64,000 bases of DNA from Diphasiastrum complanatum (Eukaryota; Streptophyta; Lycopodiopsida; Lycopodiales; Lycopodiaceae), in the NCBI GenBank assembly GCA_029204225.1, contig CM055094.1, positions 20,623,407 to 20,687,406 on the forward strand, given 5' to 3'. Position numbers and translations under genes: made by a program. Below the pieces are notes generated by a model that saw nothing but the letters and a program-made list of their open reading frames with translations, was not told where the DNA came from and searched no databases. This document shows, in pieces, positions 35,243-47,799 of the stretch (position 1 is the first letter of the stretch; every line of letters starts with the position of its first letter).

Positions 35243-36505
35243 ATCGATGTTTAACAAAATCATATATATTATAATCTTCACACGTGTGGAATCAAGATCT
35301 ACAAGAAAATCAACATTCTACACATAGAAAACCAAGATAGAGAAAATCACATGAGATGGACATAAGAGATGAATTCTCCACAAAGAAAGAAACTTTGATG
35401 ATTATTTCTCCACTTAGGTACAACTATTTATAGCTTCCAAAATGTCATTTGGCCACTTGCCCCAAACTTGACCTAATTTGGAAAATTATAGATACTCTAT
35501 CAAAAAACTAGAAAATCTAGTCTAGATGCAATGTACCAAAATTAGCCCATTAGAATGGGTCCAAAGTCGACCTCATCCACTGATCTACTTGCCAGAGGTA
35601 GTTAAACCACTATTTAGGCCTTTATTAACAAATATGAAACTAACTCGAAGTTGAGATTCATTTTGGCCTCCAAAATTGCCAAATAAAAAACCAAACTAGT
35701 TGACAATTTTTCACACCATGTCCTCTAGACATCTCCATTGATGAATGCAATTTATAAGGTTTTGAAAGCAATTCCGAATGCAATCAGGGTCATGTTTTAG
35801 CTCAGTGATCTCTCTTTCACATTACAAAAGTTTTTAAAATACATCGTTCTAGGATTCGAGAATGGATTTTGGAATGAATTATATTTCATTGAAGTTTGAA
35901 CGAGCTTGGAAATTTGAAGATTGAATGAAGCTGTAATCTAGGATTTTCAAAACTCAAAGTTGTTCATGCAAATTAAGTCATTTTTGTTAATATATTAAAA
36001 TGTTGTAATCTAGGGTTTCCAAAAACAAATTGAAAATTTGTTAAAAAAAAATGCTTATTCCTTGTTACACGACTAAATAACATATAGTTAAAAAGCATAT
36101 AATGAATCTATGCTATGTTGCAAACATATGCAAGTTACATTGCATTCATTCACACTTCACAAATCATTGGAATTTGAATTTGAACGAAATCATTGAAATG
36201 AGTAGATCAATGTTTAAATGAAGCGGTAAATATTATAATCTTCCCATTTAATTCAATTATATTTATATATTATTGGTGCATTAATAGGATAAAAACTCGT
36301 TATTATTATTTTCTTTGTTTCTATTGATTCAAGCAAGCACAGCTCGTCTAGATGATGACCACAATGCCTCTAAGGAGAAATAGTTTTTCATTTTTTTTTA
36401 ACTTTGATTTTTCTTCAAATTCAAATTTAATGATCTTCCCATGTGTGGTGAGTTGGTGTCTGCACTTGAGTTGGGCTTGTACACTCAAGTTTGATTCTTT
36501 GCAAT
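35127..36505. mobile_element. Element K copy 3
   Basis: Left arm 35,127-35,226 and right arm about 36,400-36,505 form an inverted pair. The body has the reversed copia-type LTR (35,260-35,560) and a single copy of the block that is tandemly doubled at 6,879. It is the most regular K copy. The right arm lies inside palindrome 1. Confidence 0.5.
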
Positions 36506-37105
36506 CCCCCCAAATTAATATAACCAGTAACATTATTCTCAAAGCATGTGCTATGAGCTAAAAACAACACTTGGAGAGTAAAGAGTTAGGAATATGTCAA
36601 ACACTTTTACACCTAGTATTTGGCAAGATCGGATTCTTTGCGATAACCCTCCCCCAATTCTTAATATAACTTCTCAAAGCATCTAGTATGAGCTACAAAC
36701 AACATTTGGTAAGTCTTAAGACTTGGAGAGTAAAGAGTTATGCATTTGTCAAATACTTTTACACCTAGCATTTGGCAAGTTAGACGCAATGGTAGTAATT
36801 ATAAGAATGAGTTAGACAAGCTTGTGAAGCCATCTAGAGGTGATTTGTTGTTTAGTTGCCTAGCTACATATCAAGCTACCCCAAGTTACCAAACAGTTTA
36901 CTATTATTTTGAGTGACAACCATGAAGCTATCATGATTTGAAATGACATCAATATATTAAACTACTCCCAAGTTGACCCTTTCCCAGGAAGCTTCTCTCT
37001 TGAAACTATAGCAAAAAGCTCTTATTCAAAGGAATAGTCAAGGGTCGAGTACTTACCATACGAGATGAAGACCAACAAGTAGGGCAAGGAAAGAAGATGT
37101 ACAGT
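36506..37105. repeat. Repeat J, copy 3
   Basis: Same as 8,106-8,698, but with CCCTCCCCC at 36,647-36,655 in place of the long homopolymer. No ORF. Confidence 0.65.
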
Positions 37106-37318
37106 TTACTTTGCTATGTGCTTGGAGGTATGCTGAGCATGCTTGGAATATGAAGAACATGTGTTTTCCAAAAATATTAGTAGTCTCACAAAAAGGCTTG
37201 GAGTAACATTAGAATTTGGAAGTGGTGCGCCTACTTTGGATGGATGATCACTAACAAACAATTTCTGTCTAGTCCTTTTGTCGTGATATGTTTCCTCTTG
37301 TCGATATGATATTTTCAT
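37106..37318 (-). CDS. Unrecognised 70-codon ORF (MKISYRQE), copy 4
   Basis: Mirror of 31,929-32,141 in the palindrome; open from ATG to stop with one or two residue changes (KHAQHTSKH versus KHVQHTSKH). Confidence 0.4.
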   Translation of the reverse strand: MKISYRQEETYHDKRTRQKLFVSDHPSKVGAPLPNSNVTPSLFVRLLIFLENTCSSYSKHAQHTSKHIAK

Positions 37319-37659
37319 TGTGTGTCTAAATATTTTTTGAACAGAATATGTGTAACCTAATTATTGTTGATTTTGATTTAATGCGCATTCAATGTTCATT
37401 TAATACATTAAATCAAATATCAACGATGAGAACATATATATATACACAACGAGAAGAAGGTATATCTAGATCATAGATTATGAACTAAAGTGGACATTTC
37501 AAAAGCAGTGGAGAGATAGATTAGCAGTTGAGTGCCATATACATTGGCCCTAGATGACTATAATGGTCAATCTTAAAAGCTCCAATAAACAAATGTTGAT
37601 GTTTTCAATGTACTCAATTCAAAAAATTGCGCCTAAAGGATTTTCTTCATTACATTTGT

Positions 37660-39231
37660 TCAGGAATAGTGGGCATCATGCTTATGATATTGCTCGCGCA
37701 GCCACTTGGAGCAGGTTCGAGTCAGCATTTGTCTTCGACCAGCAAATGCTTTTGATCTCTGGGTGTAAGCCTTATCAGCATTGATGATAAAGCCTGAAGT
37801 GCACATCTCTTCAAAGATTTGTATGGAGTCTGCAGGAAAGTATTGTATCCGTAAATAGATCCTGGTATCCTCCATGTGAAGCGCCGGTTTGTTGGGATTG
37901 ATGAAAAATTGTGGATCCTGCTCAAACCTTCGGCTCATGACAGTCATCAGAAATTGGCAGAACTTGTGTTGTAGCTTGATTGTAGAATCGTCAGAATCGG
38001 AAGTTAATTTGCAAAAATTCTTGATGGATGTATGACATTCCTTCTGAGAAGAGAACGAGCCATCTATTATCGGAAAGTTTCCAGGATATACTGATATGTT
38101 GTCTTCCGATCTCCATGCTAGCGCTCGTCTTTTACGAAAACTTGGGTCAAAAGAAGGATCTTTCTGGATTTGCTTTGGTGATTGAAAGACGTACGTATCT
38201 TTCATAGATGTACGTATCTTTGAGGAATGGAGCTCTCCAACCGGTCGACGCAATTAAATCTGGCTGAGAAGAGCTCCCGATCGAATTAGATGCCGTCGTT
38301 GGAACTGACTTGTCCCCGTCTATTCGTCCTATCACAATCGACTTACTGGCATGCTTATGATTTTGCTCACGTAGCCAGTTGAAGCAGTTTTGAGTCAGTA
38401 TTTGTCTTCGACCAGTAAATGCTTTTGATCTCTGGGTGTACATGTAACCCTCATCGACATTGATGATAAATCCTGAAGTGCACATCTCTTCGAAGATATG
38501 TATGGAGTCTGCAGGAAAGTATTGAATCCGTAAATAGATCCTAGTATCCTCCATGTGAAGGACCGCTTGGTTGGGATTGATGGAAAATTGTGGATCTTGC
38601 TCAAACCTTGGGCCCATGACAGTCATCAGAAACTGGCAGAACTTGTGTTGTAGCTGGATTGTAGGATCGCGAGAATCGGAACTCAGTTCCCAGAAATTAT
38701 TGATTGATGTATGACATTCCTTCTGAGAAGAGAACGAGCAATCTATTATCGCAAAGTTGCAAGGATATGCTGATATGTTGTCTTCCGAACTCCATGCTCG
38801 TTTTCTACGAAATCTTGGGTCGAAAGAAGGATCATTCTGGACTTGCTTTGGGGCTTGCTCAAGCCTTTCATTCACGTGCGTATCTTTGAGGACTGGAGCT
38901 CTCCAACCGGTAGACGCAATTGATTTTGGCTGAAATGAGCTCCCGATCAAATTAGATGTCGTCGTTGCAACTGACTTGTCCGCGTCTTTGCGTCCTACCA
39001 GAATCTAATTACTGATATCATGTGCCTCCAAATCTCTTTCGCATATAGATTTCGTAGTTTCTGATATTTTGGCCAAACGGATTTTCTCAGCCGCCGATAC
39101 TATGTTTATTTCTAGGTCCTGCTCCATCTTCCTAAGCCGATGTTGGATCAATAATCCTTTTCTGAGACTCTTCAGCCTCTTGTAAATGACGAAAATAAGA
39201 GGTGAAATCAGAAGGACAGAGAACATCGATA

Positions 39232-39237
<6 letters not shown>
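37660..39237 (-). pseudogene. Unknown duplicated-domain gene D, copy 4
   Basis: Mirror of copy 3. The N-part with MFSVLLISPLIFVIY and coiled coil ends at about 39,005; domain 1 frame is 38,950-38,147 and domain 2 frame is 38,253-37,660. The two domain frames overlap and differ in phase, as in copy 3, so the phase break predates the palindrome. Domain residues are otherwise well kept. Function unknown. Confidence 0.5.

Positions 39238-39270
<33 letters not shown>
39238..39270. repeat. (GA)n tract, about 33 bp
   Basis: Reverse-strand equivalent of the (CT)n tracts before D; the shortest of the three, against about 150 bp at 26,669. Confidence 0.95.
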
Positions 39271-39272
<2 letters not shown>

Positions 39273-39496
39273 TTCCATGCATTGCATTCTATTTGTACTA
39301 TTTCGAGTTAGACGTTGAGGCATTGTAGTCATATGTATAGAGCATCCCATCCTTAAAGGAGAACTTGTGACCATTCTCTAGGTGACTTGAATAAGCCCGC
39401 CCTCCATTCATTTCGAAGTCAAGAATAATCCATGCCCCTTTCACACTCATAGCCATCTATACTATACACCCCCCCCTTACAACAATCAAATTTTAC

Positions 39497-40768
39497 TTGT
39501 CCAAGAATAGGAGAAAGATAAGCATGAGAAAAGGTCACAATTGTATCACATTTTAGTTGCCCAAGACAAAGGTAGTGCGTAAGAAATTAAGCCAACAGGA
39601 AAGGCACATTCATAGGTTTGTTTGAAGGGAGCTTTTCATGTCGCATAAGCACGAAGAGATGTGACGAAATAAAAGGTGAAAGGAGATTAATATTGATGTG
39701 TGATGTCCCTTTGTGTGAATATTTATCCAAACATCTAGTGTGTGGCTGTTAGGCTAGAGATAGCATGATATATTAATCTCAACATCCATTGGAGCGAGCT
39801 TCCGATCCACTTGAACACAAAACTTACAAGACTATTTGCTTCATGATGTAAATGTGAATCCAACTTATCAACCATTACAGAAAATTTGAGCACAAAAGGG
39901 GCCTTTCAAAAACATACCTTTTATTTTTTTTCTCAAAAGTTTCTTCCACATGGTCCAATCAAAACACTCAAATTTGAAATCTACGTAACGTAGCCCCTTC
40001 AAATTGATTTTCTTTTCTTTTTAAAAGAACTGTAATTTTGCGTCAGGGCAGCCCGTAAATAAGCCATTTTATTTGTAGTATAGTATGCAACTCAGCAAAA
40101 AAACAGTGTAACTTTTGAACGGCAACTCAAATAGAGACGATTACAGTGCCATTAGAAAGTCCTCGACGAGAGCTTTTTCAACGACACTCAACATGACCCA
40201 GTTCCGAGCTACGGTGAAGAGGTTATGGCCAGTAAAGGAGTAGCATTATGGTGCATTTAAGAGTAAAGGATCAAGCAAATACTTATAAAACTGGTATATG
40301 GCAAGTTAGACACAATGATAAATTCATGAGAATACTTAGTGAAGCTCAAAAAGTCATTTGGAGTGAGTTCTTGCCGAGTCCCAATTTGTTACCTTGCTAT
40401 TTGTGAACTTGCCCCAAGATAAGGTGAAAAAAAACTTTTAATATTACGAATGACAACCACGAAGCTATCATAGTTTCAATCAACATCGATATAATTAAAC
40501 AACAAAAATCCTCACATACATGGGAACATTACAAAAAATCACAATATCACGCTTTACTGCCATGCTGCCATGCATGCTTTTTAGGAAATGAAAACAAACT
40601 CTGATGGGAGAAGATTTGATGCTGGCACTTCCTTCTTCAGGCATGGAAATGAAATTCAGAAGCCTTGAAAAGCTATAACTTCAAAGGATCGATTTTCCAT
40701 CTTTTAGTGACGATCTATCATTCGCTACGACAGTGCTTCATTACTCCTTCGCATCCTTGGAGACCATC
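39497..40768. repeat. Dispersed repeat H, copy 3; start of the second 4.5-kb direct copy
   Basis: Parallels 15,645-16,925 in the same orientation and is also the outer part of palindrome 1. H therefore joins two different duplications. No ORF. Confidence 0.65.
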
Positions 40769-41285
40769 TACATACATCCACCACGGATCCAGAGCGCCAT
40801 CATCATCCATTTTCAAAAACCCTAAGCTGCCGAGATTTGCTACATTACACAAAAAGCGTCACATCTAACACGAGCCAAATGCTGAGGGGTAGTGCTCCTG
40901 AAGCTTGTCAAAACCCCACATTCAACACCGATTTGGGTTGATAGCTCGCTACTAGTACGTTACTACGAAGAAACATCATTGTTTCCACATCCTATCAGAA
41001 TGACATTGCTCCAAATTTTTTCACAAATTTCTAGTCTCCATACACTGCCGAGCAATACTCTACATACACTGCTCATAGAGCCGAGCCCCCATACTCTGCA
41101 GTCACTATGGACCGAGCTGAGCGTCCATACTCTGCATACAAAGTTGATCGAGACGAGTCCATCAAAAGTAGACCAATCCAAAGCCCTCCACAGTCAACCA
41201 AGCCGAGACTCCATTTGTCTGTTACCAGAGCCGAACCTTCAACAGAGTCCTCAGCCGAGTCCAGAACATGTCTGCCACAACATCT
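40769..41285 (+). repeat. Head of family C, copy 4: shared block plus GCCGAG minisatellite
   Basis: TACATCCACCACGGATCC block, then the array from about 41,045 to 41,215 with GAGCCGAGCCCCCATACTC and TGGACCGAGCTGAGCGTCC. ORFs here are unit-driven. Confidence 0.6.
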
Positions 41286-41985
41286 TCCAGTTTTGATGAC
41301 CCAACTCTAGACAGAATTGACATCACCATGGAAAGCCTCGATATCTATGGGATGAACACTTGGTACTAGGAGGCACACTAGTTCCTGAGCCACATAGAGT
41401 TCCAACTTCCTCTTTTGATCAATGGCTATCAGAGCCCATTTTGATTGCATATTGGTTATAACCCCACCGACAGATTTTCCAGTTCATGTTACCTCCTAAC
41501 CAAAATTTTGTTTATATTATCCCTATTTCTGGAGCTGACCTCAATACATTTGGCTTCCCTAGGGGACCAAACACAGTTAGTGGGACCCTCAAAAAAATTG
41601 ATCCCATAGCATACTTCAAATACATAGACCCCTCAGCGGACAAATGGAAAAAAAAGATGGTTACCGTATTGAGGTCATAAATGATAAGCCCTTAGCTGCT
41701 CCATGTGCCTATCTAGCCAAATATACACAGCGTTATAGGTCCAAGATCACGCGTATCCCCATGAAACTATTCCACATGATGGCTGATTCTAGACTACACA
41801 ATCAGAACCTTTATGACTGGGCCCAGTTTGCTTCCAACTGCCTCCATGACTATATCAAGAACAAGCAAACCTATTAGGCTATCTTTTGATAGATGTCACT
41901 TTGCAGTAGTTGAGCCACCGACCTCGAGTTCGAGACCAGTTTATACTAGCAGATAAAAGCTTGGGAGACTCCCTCGGAACCAGCG
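41286..41985 (+). pseudogene. Unknown gene family C, 5' coding part, copy 4 (joined to copia)
   Basis: Nearly identical to 17,400-18,118, including a 64-codon frame MLPPNQNFVYIIPISGADL and a 77-codon frame KDGYRIEVINDKPLAAPCAY. It ends in the same C-copia junction (LADKSLGDSL then GGAACC). Confidence 0.45.
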
Positions 41986-43690
41986 ATCCACTATTCTCAC
42001 CTTGAGTGTGAGGCTTTCGCTGTTGCTGCTGCACTTGATTCTTGCCCTTGGAATAGTCTTCCTTATTGGTGTACAGGGCCATGGATTTGTCTTTGATGGA
42101 CAGGCCGTTAGTCTTTCTTCGCATTTCTTCCTGAAGAAGATGACCGATCACCTTTTGAAGAGTGAGGCCGGGTTGTGTGGAGATCATCACCCCTTTAGAA
42201 ATGATCTTGCCATCCTTCTTGATGTTACATGTATTTGTGGCAAACTCCACAATCAAACCATTGTCAAGCAATTGCCCTACACTAAGAAAGTTCTTAGTGA
42301 TACTGAAAATGTAAAGCACTCCATCAATCTTGATCTTCCTTGAAGATCCCAAGCATAAAGGTATGGATCCTATTCCTTCTATCTTATAAGCATAATTATT
42401 TGCTGTAAAAATTTACGTGATAGGTCCTTCATAGGTAGATAAGGTTGAAAAATACTCCCTCTTACTTGTCATGTGGGAGGTAGCCCCACTATCTATCCAC
42501 CAAGTGTCTTCACCTCTTATGCTTGAAGATGAGAAACTTGACATCATGACGAAATCTTCATGAGAGCTCTCCTCTTCCTCTTGACCAAGCTTTTCTTGAC
42601 TTTGAGTTTGCTTCTTCTTGAAGCACTCCGAGGCATAGTGCCCCGTCTTGCCACAAAAGTAGCATTTGATCTTCGACTTATCCTTCTTTGGCTTGCTCGA
42701 GCTTTGACTTGCTTCTTCATGAATGCAACACCTTTGCCTTTGTATTTTCTCTTGATCTTGATGAAAAGAGCCTTGTCATCTCCATCATTGATGGAGAGCT
42801 TCTCCATCCTTGACTTGATGTGAGTTCTCCTACTCTCCTCGACCATGAGGAATCCTTGGAGATCTTCAAGTGAAGGCAACTTGCCCATGATTGCATAGCC
42901 TTGCACCAAGTTAGCAAAAATCCATACTTAAACCATTCAAGATTGGTTGAACAAGTTCACTTTCCTTAATGGAATCTCCTATGTAAGCAAGCTCTTTGTT
43001 TAAGTCCTTGACTCTCAACACATATGGATTTGATTCTTCAAGGATATCAACCTTGAAGTATTGTTGGATTCTTATATCTTTTGAAGAGTTTCCCATGATT
43101 CTTGAGCCAAGATGCAAGCACCTACCTCCTTAAGAAGCTCATGAGCTACATTCATTTTATACAATGGAGAGCAACCTTGCACCTCCTTTTGTATTTTGTA
43201 GCTTCTTGAGGGTGAATAGGCTCATCCTCTTCGCCACTCGCTATATCCATTAGATCTTGTAAAATAAGGATTGATTCCATTCTTAGCTTCCAAATTGAAT
43301 AATTAGAAGCATTCAATCTATCATGTGAATCCAAAAGATATGCATTCATTGATCTCGACTTCACAAGGATATAGGATTCACCTAACCTGAACCAAAAGGA
43401 ATCATATGCACATAAATATGCCTCTTGAAATCATTCCTACAAGATCAGTTGAATCATCAAGCAATAATCAATCCAAACTATATCACAAATCAAGCAAAAT
43501 TGAACACAATCTTGACTAGAATTGCATTCACTTGATGAGCACTTGTCAAAAACTTTGGGCTGACCCTAAAATTTAATTTCTAAGATCTCAATAAGTCTAA
43601 GAACTAACTATTACAGTACCAAAGATAAGGATCTACCTTCCCTTTGATTGATTGAAAACTACGTGGCAGACCTACGTGGTAGACCTGTGT
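41986..43690 (-). mobile_element. Ty1/copia gag-pol remnant, copy 3 (internally rearranged)
   Basis: Parallel to 18,119-19,840. It shows the family parts best: gag start SIWKLRMESILILQDLMD (about 43,320), gag middle, a CCHC zinc knuckle CYFCGKTGHYASEC at about 42,660-42,620, protease WWIDSGATSHMTS at about 42,500-42,460, then KIDGVLYIFSITKNFLSVGQ. The same back-jump to a gag block (LLQEEMRRKTNGL) follows at its left. LTRs, integrase, reverse transcriptase and RNase H are absent. Broken fossil. Confidence 0.8.
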
Positions 43691-44790
43691 CCCTTTGTGT
43701 GAATATTTTCTAGATCCAAACATCTAGTGTGTGGCTATTAGGCTAGAGATAGCATGATATATTAATCTCAACATCCATTGGAGTGAGCTCCCGATCCACT
43801 TGAACACGAAACTTACAAGACTATTTGCTTCATGATGTAAATGTGAATCCAAATTATCAACAATGTGATTCCCTAGTGCACAATGTATCACTATCATCAC
43901 GTGGCAGAAAGTGATTCACTTTTGTGCATATGTTCCATAGACAAGTGAGACACTTTATCACAAATAGGCTAGAAAAAATTGGAAGGTAATTTGGTTGTAC
44001 ACGAAGCAAGCATTAAAAAATGAAGGGGCCTAGACAAATTTTTTCAAGGCTATGTCCTTGGAGGTGGCCAATAATCAACTCCAATCATCTATGATGAACT
44101 ACAAGAACACTTGGCTTAACACACAAGATTCAAACTTTCAAGACTTCTTCAGGAACTACAAAGAACATGTTTAAGCTTAAAGACAAGTGGATGCAAAAAA
44201 ATCAGTATGTCTTGAAAACTTCCATACATGTGTATACATTGTTAATTTTAGAGCTCTAGAACTATGGCACATGCAAAGGGGGGTACCATTATGGTGCATT
44301 TAAGAGTAAAGGATCAAGCAAATACTTATAAAACTGGTATATGGCAAGTTAGACACAATGATAAATTCATGAGAACAAGTTAGTGAAGCTCAAAAAGTCA
44401 TTTGGAGTGAGTTCTTGCCGAGTCCCAATTTGTTACCTTGCTATTTGTGAACTTGCCCCAAGATAAGGTGAAAAAAAACTTTTAATATTACGAATGACAA
44501 CCACGAAGCTATCATAGTTTCAATCGACATCGATATAATTAAACAACAAAAATCATCACATACATGCAAACAAGATGGCAAACACTCATCAATTTTTCTG
44601 TGCATGATTCGAGCCGGATTGTCTTCATGCCCAAATTCCTAGAAATTGGAGATACCAGACCAACCTATTCCATCATTATCTGATTGTGCTCTCTTTCTCT
44701 TACCTCTAATGGTGCAAAAAAGCTACTAGAATATCGAACCGATAATATCACAAGCTACATTCAAATGTGCTAAGATAACACGAAAGTGCA
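43691..44790. repeat. Composite of H fragments, as at 25,216-26,330
   Basis: H start (43,691-43,870), end of the antisense gene (43,880-44,010), the AAGGGGCCTAGACAAATT block (44,020-44,270), H middle (44,280-44,570), and the AAACACTCATCAATTTTTCT block (44,580-44,740). No complete gene. Confidence 0.55.
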
Positions 44791-45168
44791 GCACAATTTG
44801 GTTATAATAGGCTACTTGCAAATGATCATAATCATGGTGAGCTGTGAACTCGATCTTTGCCATTATAAATTAGCCTACACTTGGTATAAATAGCATCATT
44901 TCCACCAAAAAGAAACTTTCAGAGGAAGTTGATTTGTAGAAAAACTAGAACTTCAACCTCATAAAACTCTTTAAGAATCTAGGTCCTTAATTTTCTCATT
45001 TAGTGTAGCTATGTATGTAAGCAAATGTTGCAGAACATTACAAAAATTCACAATATCACGCTTTACTGCCATGTTGCCATGCATGCTTTTTAGGAAATGA
45101 AAACAAACTCTGATGGGAGAAGATTTGATGCTGGCACTTCCTTCTTCAAGCATGGAAATGGAATTCAT
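44791..45168 (-). pseudogene. Unrecognised antisense gene, copy with the EGSASIKSSPIR frame
   Basis: 65-codon frame 45,168-44,971 with EGSASIKSSPIRVCFHFLKS and HGNMAVKRDIVNFCNVLQHL, and the start of the MAKIEF part (about 44,862, MAKIEFTAHHDYDHLQ). The second part is cut at about 44,745. It corresponds to 20,308-20,613. Function unknown. Confidence 0.35.
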
Positions 45169-45820
45169 AAGCTTTGAAAAGCTATAGCTTCAAAGGATCG
45201 ATTTTCCATCTTTTAGTGGCGATCTATCATTCGCTACGACCGTGCTTGATTACTCCTTCGCATCCTTGGACACCATCTGCATACATCCACCACGGATCCA
45301 GAATGCCATCATCATCCATTTTCAAAAATCCTAAGTTGTCGAGACTTGCTACATTACACAAAAATCGTCACATCTAGCACGAGAATGCTGAGGGGTAGTG
45401 CTACTGGAGCTTGTTAAAACCACACATTCAACACCGATTTGGGTTGAAATCTCTCTACTACTACGTTATCGCGAAGAAACATCATCGTTTCCACATCCTA
45501 TCAGAGCGACATTGCTCCAAATTTTTCCACAAATTTCTATTCTCCATACACTGCCGAGCAATACTCTACATACACTGCTCATAGAGCCGTGCCCCCATAC
45601 TCTACAATCACCGTGGACCGAGCTGAGTGTACATACTCTGCATTCGCTGTGGAACGAGATGAGCGTCCATACTCTACATACAAAGTTGACTGAGCCGAGT
45701 CCATCAAAAGTCGACCGATCCGAAGCCCTCCACAGTCGATCGCGCCGAGACTCCACTTGTCTGTTACCAGAGCCAAACTTTCAATAGAGTCATCAACCGA
45801 GTCCAGAACATGTCTGCCAC
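45169..45820 (+). repeat. Head of family C, copy 5: shared block plus GCCGAG minisatellite
   Basis: Shared block to 45,480, then the array 45,550-45,760 with three to four units (TGGACCGAGCTGAGTGTAC; GGAACGAGATGAGCGTCC). The units are more mutated here than in the other copies. Confidence 0.6.
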
Positions 45821-46880
45821 AACATCTTCCAGTTCTGATGACCCAACTCAAGACATAATTGACATCACCATGGAAAGCCTTGATATCTCTGAGATGAACA
45901 CTTGGTACCAGGAGGCACACTAATTCCTGAGCCACATAGAGTTCCAACTTCCTCTTTTCAGTGGCTATCAGAGCCCATTTCTATTGCATATTGCTTATAA
46001 CCACACCGACAGATTTTCCAGTTCATGTTACCTCCTGACCAAAATTTTGTTTATATTTTCTGGAGCTGACCTCAATACATTTGGCTTCCCTAGGGGACCA
46101 AACACAATCAAAGGATCCTCAAAATAATTGAATCCACAGCATACTTCAAATACATAGACCCCTCAGTGGACAAGTGGAAAAAAAAAGATGGTTACCGTAT
46201 CGAGGTCATAAATGATAAGCCCTTAGCTGCTCCATGCGCCTATCTAACGAAATATACATAGCGCTATAGGTACAAGATCATGCATATCCCCATGAAACTA
46301 TTCCACATGATGGTTGATTCTAGACTACACAATCATAACCTTTATGACTGGGCCCAGTTTGCTTCCAACTGCCTCCATGACTATATCAAGAACAAGCAAA
46401 CCTCCAGTTATTGGGCTATCTTCTGATAGATGTCACTTTGCAGCAGTTGAGCCACTGACCTCGATTTTGAGACCACTTGATGCTAGCAGATAAAAGCTTG
46501 GGAGACTCCCTCAAAACCAGCCAAGAATACCAACTCTACTTCCAGGCCTATTGCAACAGATTCCACGCAAGCGGCTTCTCAAAAGAGAAAGAGTTTATTC
46601 TCTTCACAAGGGCCAACTCCAAAGCACCAAACGGTCGGCCTAGTGAAGCTTACATCGAGAAAGACACCAATGTCCTCTATGTCACAGACAAAGGATCATT
46701 CTACTGAAGAGTCTTTTGCTCAACATGAAGACACCACCACACTAGTCCAACCACCACCAACACAACAATCCAGGCAAAGGACCAAGATACGAGCGAAGCG
46801 TCATGCTTCATCACATGAAACAGACTCAGATGATATGCAGCTTGACCTCACTAGTAACGTATGTAGTTAACTAGAAGTTG
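45821..46880 (+). pseudogene. Unknown gene family C, both coding parts, copy 5
   Basis: This copy keeps both parts in their normal order. Part 1 has SGADLNTFGFP, KDGYRIEVINDKPLAAPCAY and YDWAQFASNCLHDYIKNKQ. Part 2 has MLADKSLGDSLKTSQEYQLY, FHASGFSKEKEFILFTRANS and SEAYIEKDTNVLYVT, then a proline/glutamine-rich linker (QPPPTQQSRQRTKIRAKRHA) not seen in most other copies. The linker is basic and could be a nuclear-localisation signal (inference). The copy ends at about 46,870, without the FHGPKGLSKK block. Interrupted as it stands; function unknown. Confidence 0.45.
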
Positions 46881-47403
46881 GATAGCCACAACGCGTGGGG
46901 TCCATACTTCAAGATTCTATTTTCTACCATTAACTAACATAACTTCTCATGTAGATGCAAATCGTATTGCACATCAAAGTTTTCTTTCCATCTACTCAAA
47001 GCATTCACATCAAAGAAAAATAGTCTTATCGATCTGAAAATCATGGCAAGAAACTTTGAATATTTTGGACCACAATGAGCGCCAACGTGAATCTTGAAAT
47101 TCAGAAAATACGGAGTGTGTTGGATCAAATGGAGTGGCAGGGTTATTTCAAAGTTTTGCAATTCAGGAAATTTGCAATTTCAACACACATCTATTGAAAA
47201 AATATTTTGCTTACTTTGCTGATAACTACAAAGCTTTGGTTTTGCATATAAAGCAAGAAACTTGGAGTGTGATGGATCAAAAAAAGCGCCAAGGTCATTT
47301 CAAACTTTTCCAATTAATTTTTTTTATAATTAAGACGAGTTTTAATAGCTTACAAGATATATAACAAGTTGGTTTTCTACTAGATTAATCTATCGATTAT
47401 TAA
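46881..47403 (+). repeat. Spacer repeat E, copy 3
   Basis: Same order of blocks as at 3,344-3,806, ending ATCGATTATTAAGATG at the F start. From about 47,397 it also begins palindrome 2's left arm. Confidence 0.55.
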
Positions 47404-47720
47404 GATGTCTAAATATCATCTCCATATTGATCTTCCCACAGAATATGCTCCACTGTCGAGAAGAAATCTGAAACGATCCACCTTACCAGCTCACCAAAGG
47501 ACGAAAGACAGGAAACAAGTTTCAAACAAGTTTTAAAGAAGATCATGAAATTCTATTTTGGAAGTTTAGTAAAACAGAATATCCAGAGATACTTAAGAAT
47601 CATATGAGCGACACACCACTCAATGTTCCTAGAATAGGTGATTTTAAGTTGGAATGGCATTTGGTTCACACACCAAGAGCTACAGGGATTGAAAATCCAA
47701 AACTTAGCGAAATGTTTTAA
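47404..47720 (+). pseudogene. Gene F, internally deleted: first codons joined to last exon
   Basis: MSKYHLHIDLPTEYAPLSRR to RTKDRKQ (47,404-47,517) is joined to FKEDHEILFWKFSKTEYPE, HMSDTPLNVPRIGDFKLEWH and PRATGIENPKLSEMF with a stop at 47,720. The middle, including coiled coil and introns, is absent. The same deletion is mirrored at 63,660-63,990. The last exon is shared with 52,962-52,681 (-). Confidence 0.6.
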
Positions 47721-47799
47721 CTGATCAAACAACATTTATATAGCTAGAACCAATAAAACCCAAGTCGTACACTCGTCGATCCAACAACGGATCAGATCT

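Larger units (their letters stand above)
36300..40768. repeat. Palindrome 1, right arm (about 4.5 kb)
   Basis: Reverse complement of 28,453-32,961. It contains K right arm, J (36,506-37,105), the 70-codon ORF, gene D (-) and H. Small differences from the left arm include a shorter GA tract (39,238-39,270) and a shorter C run. Confidence 0.9.
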
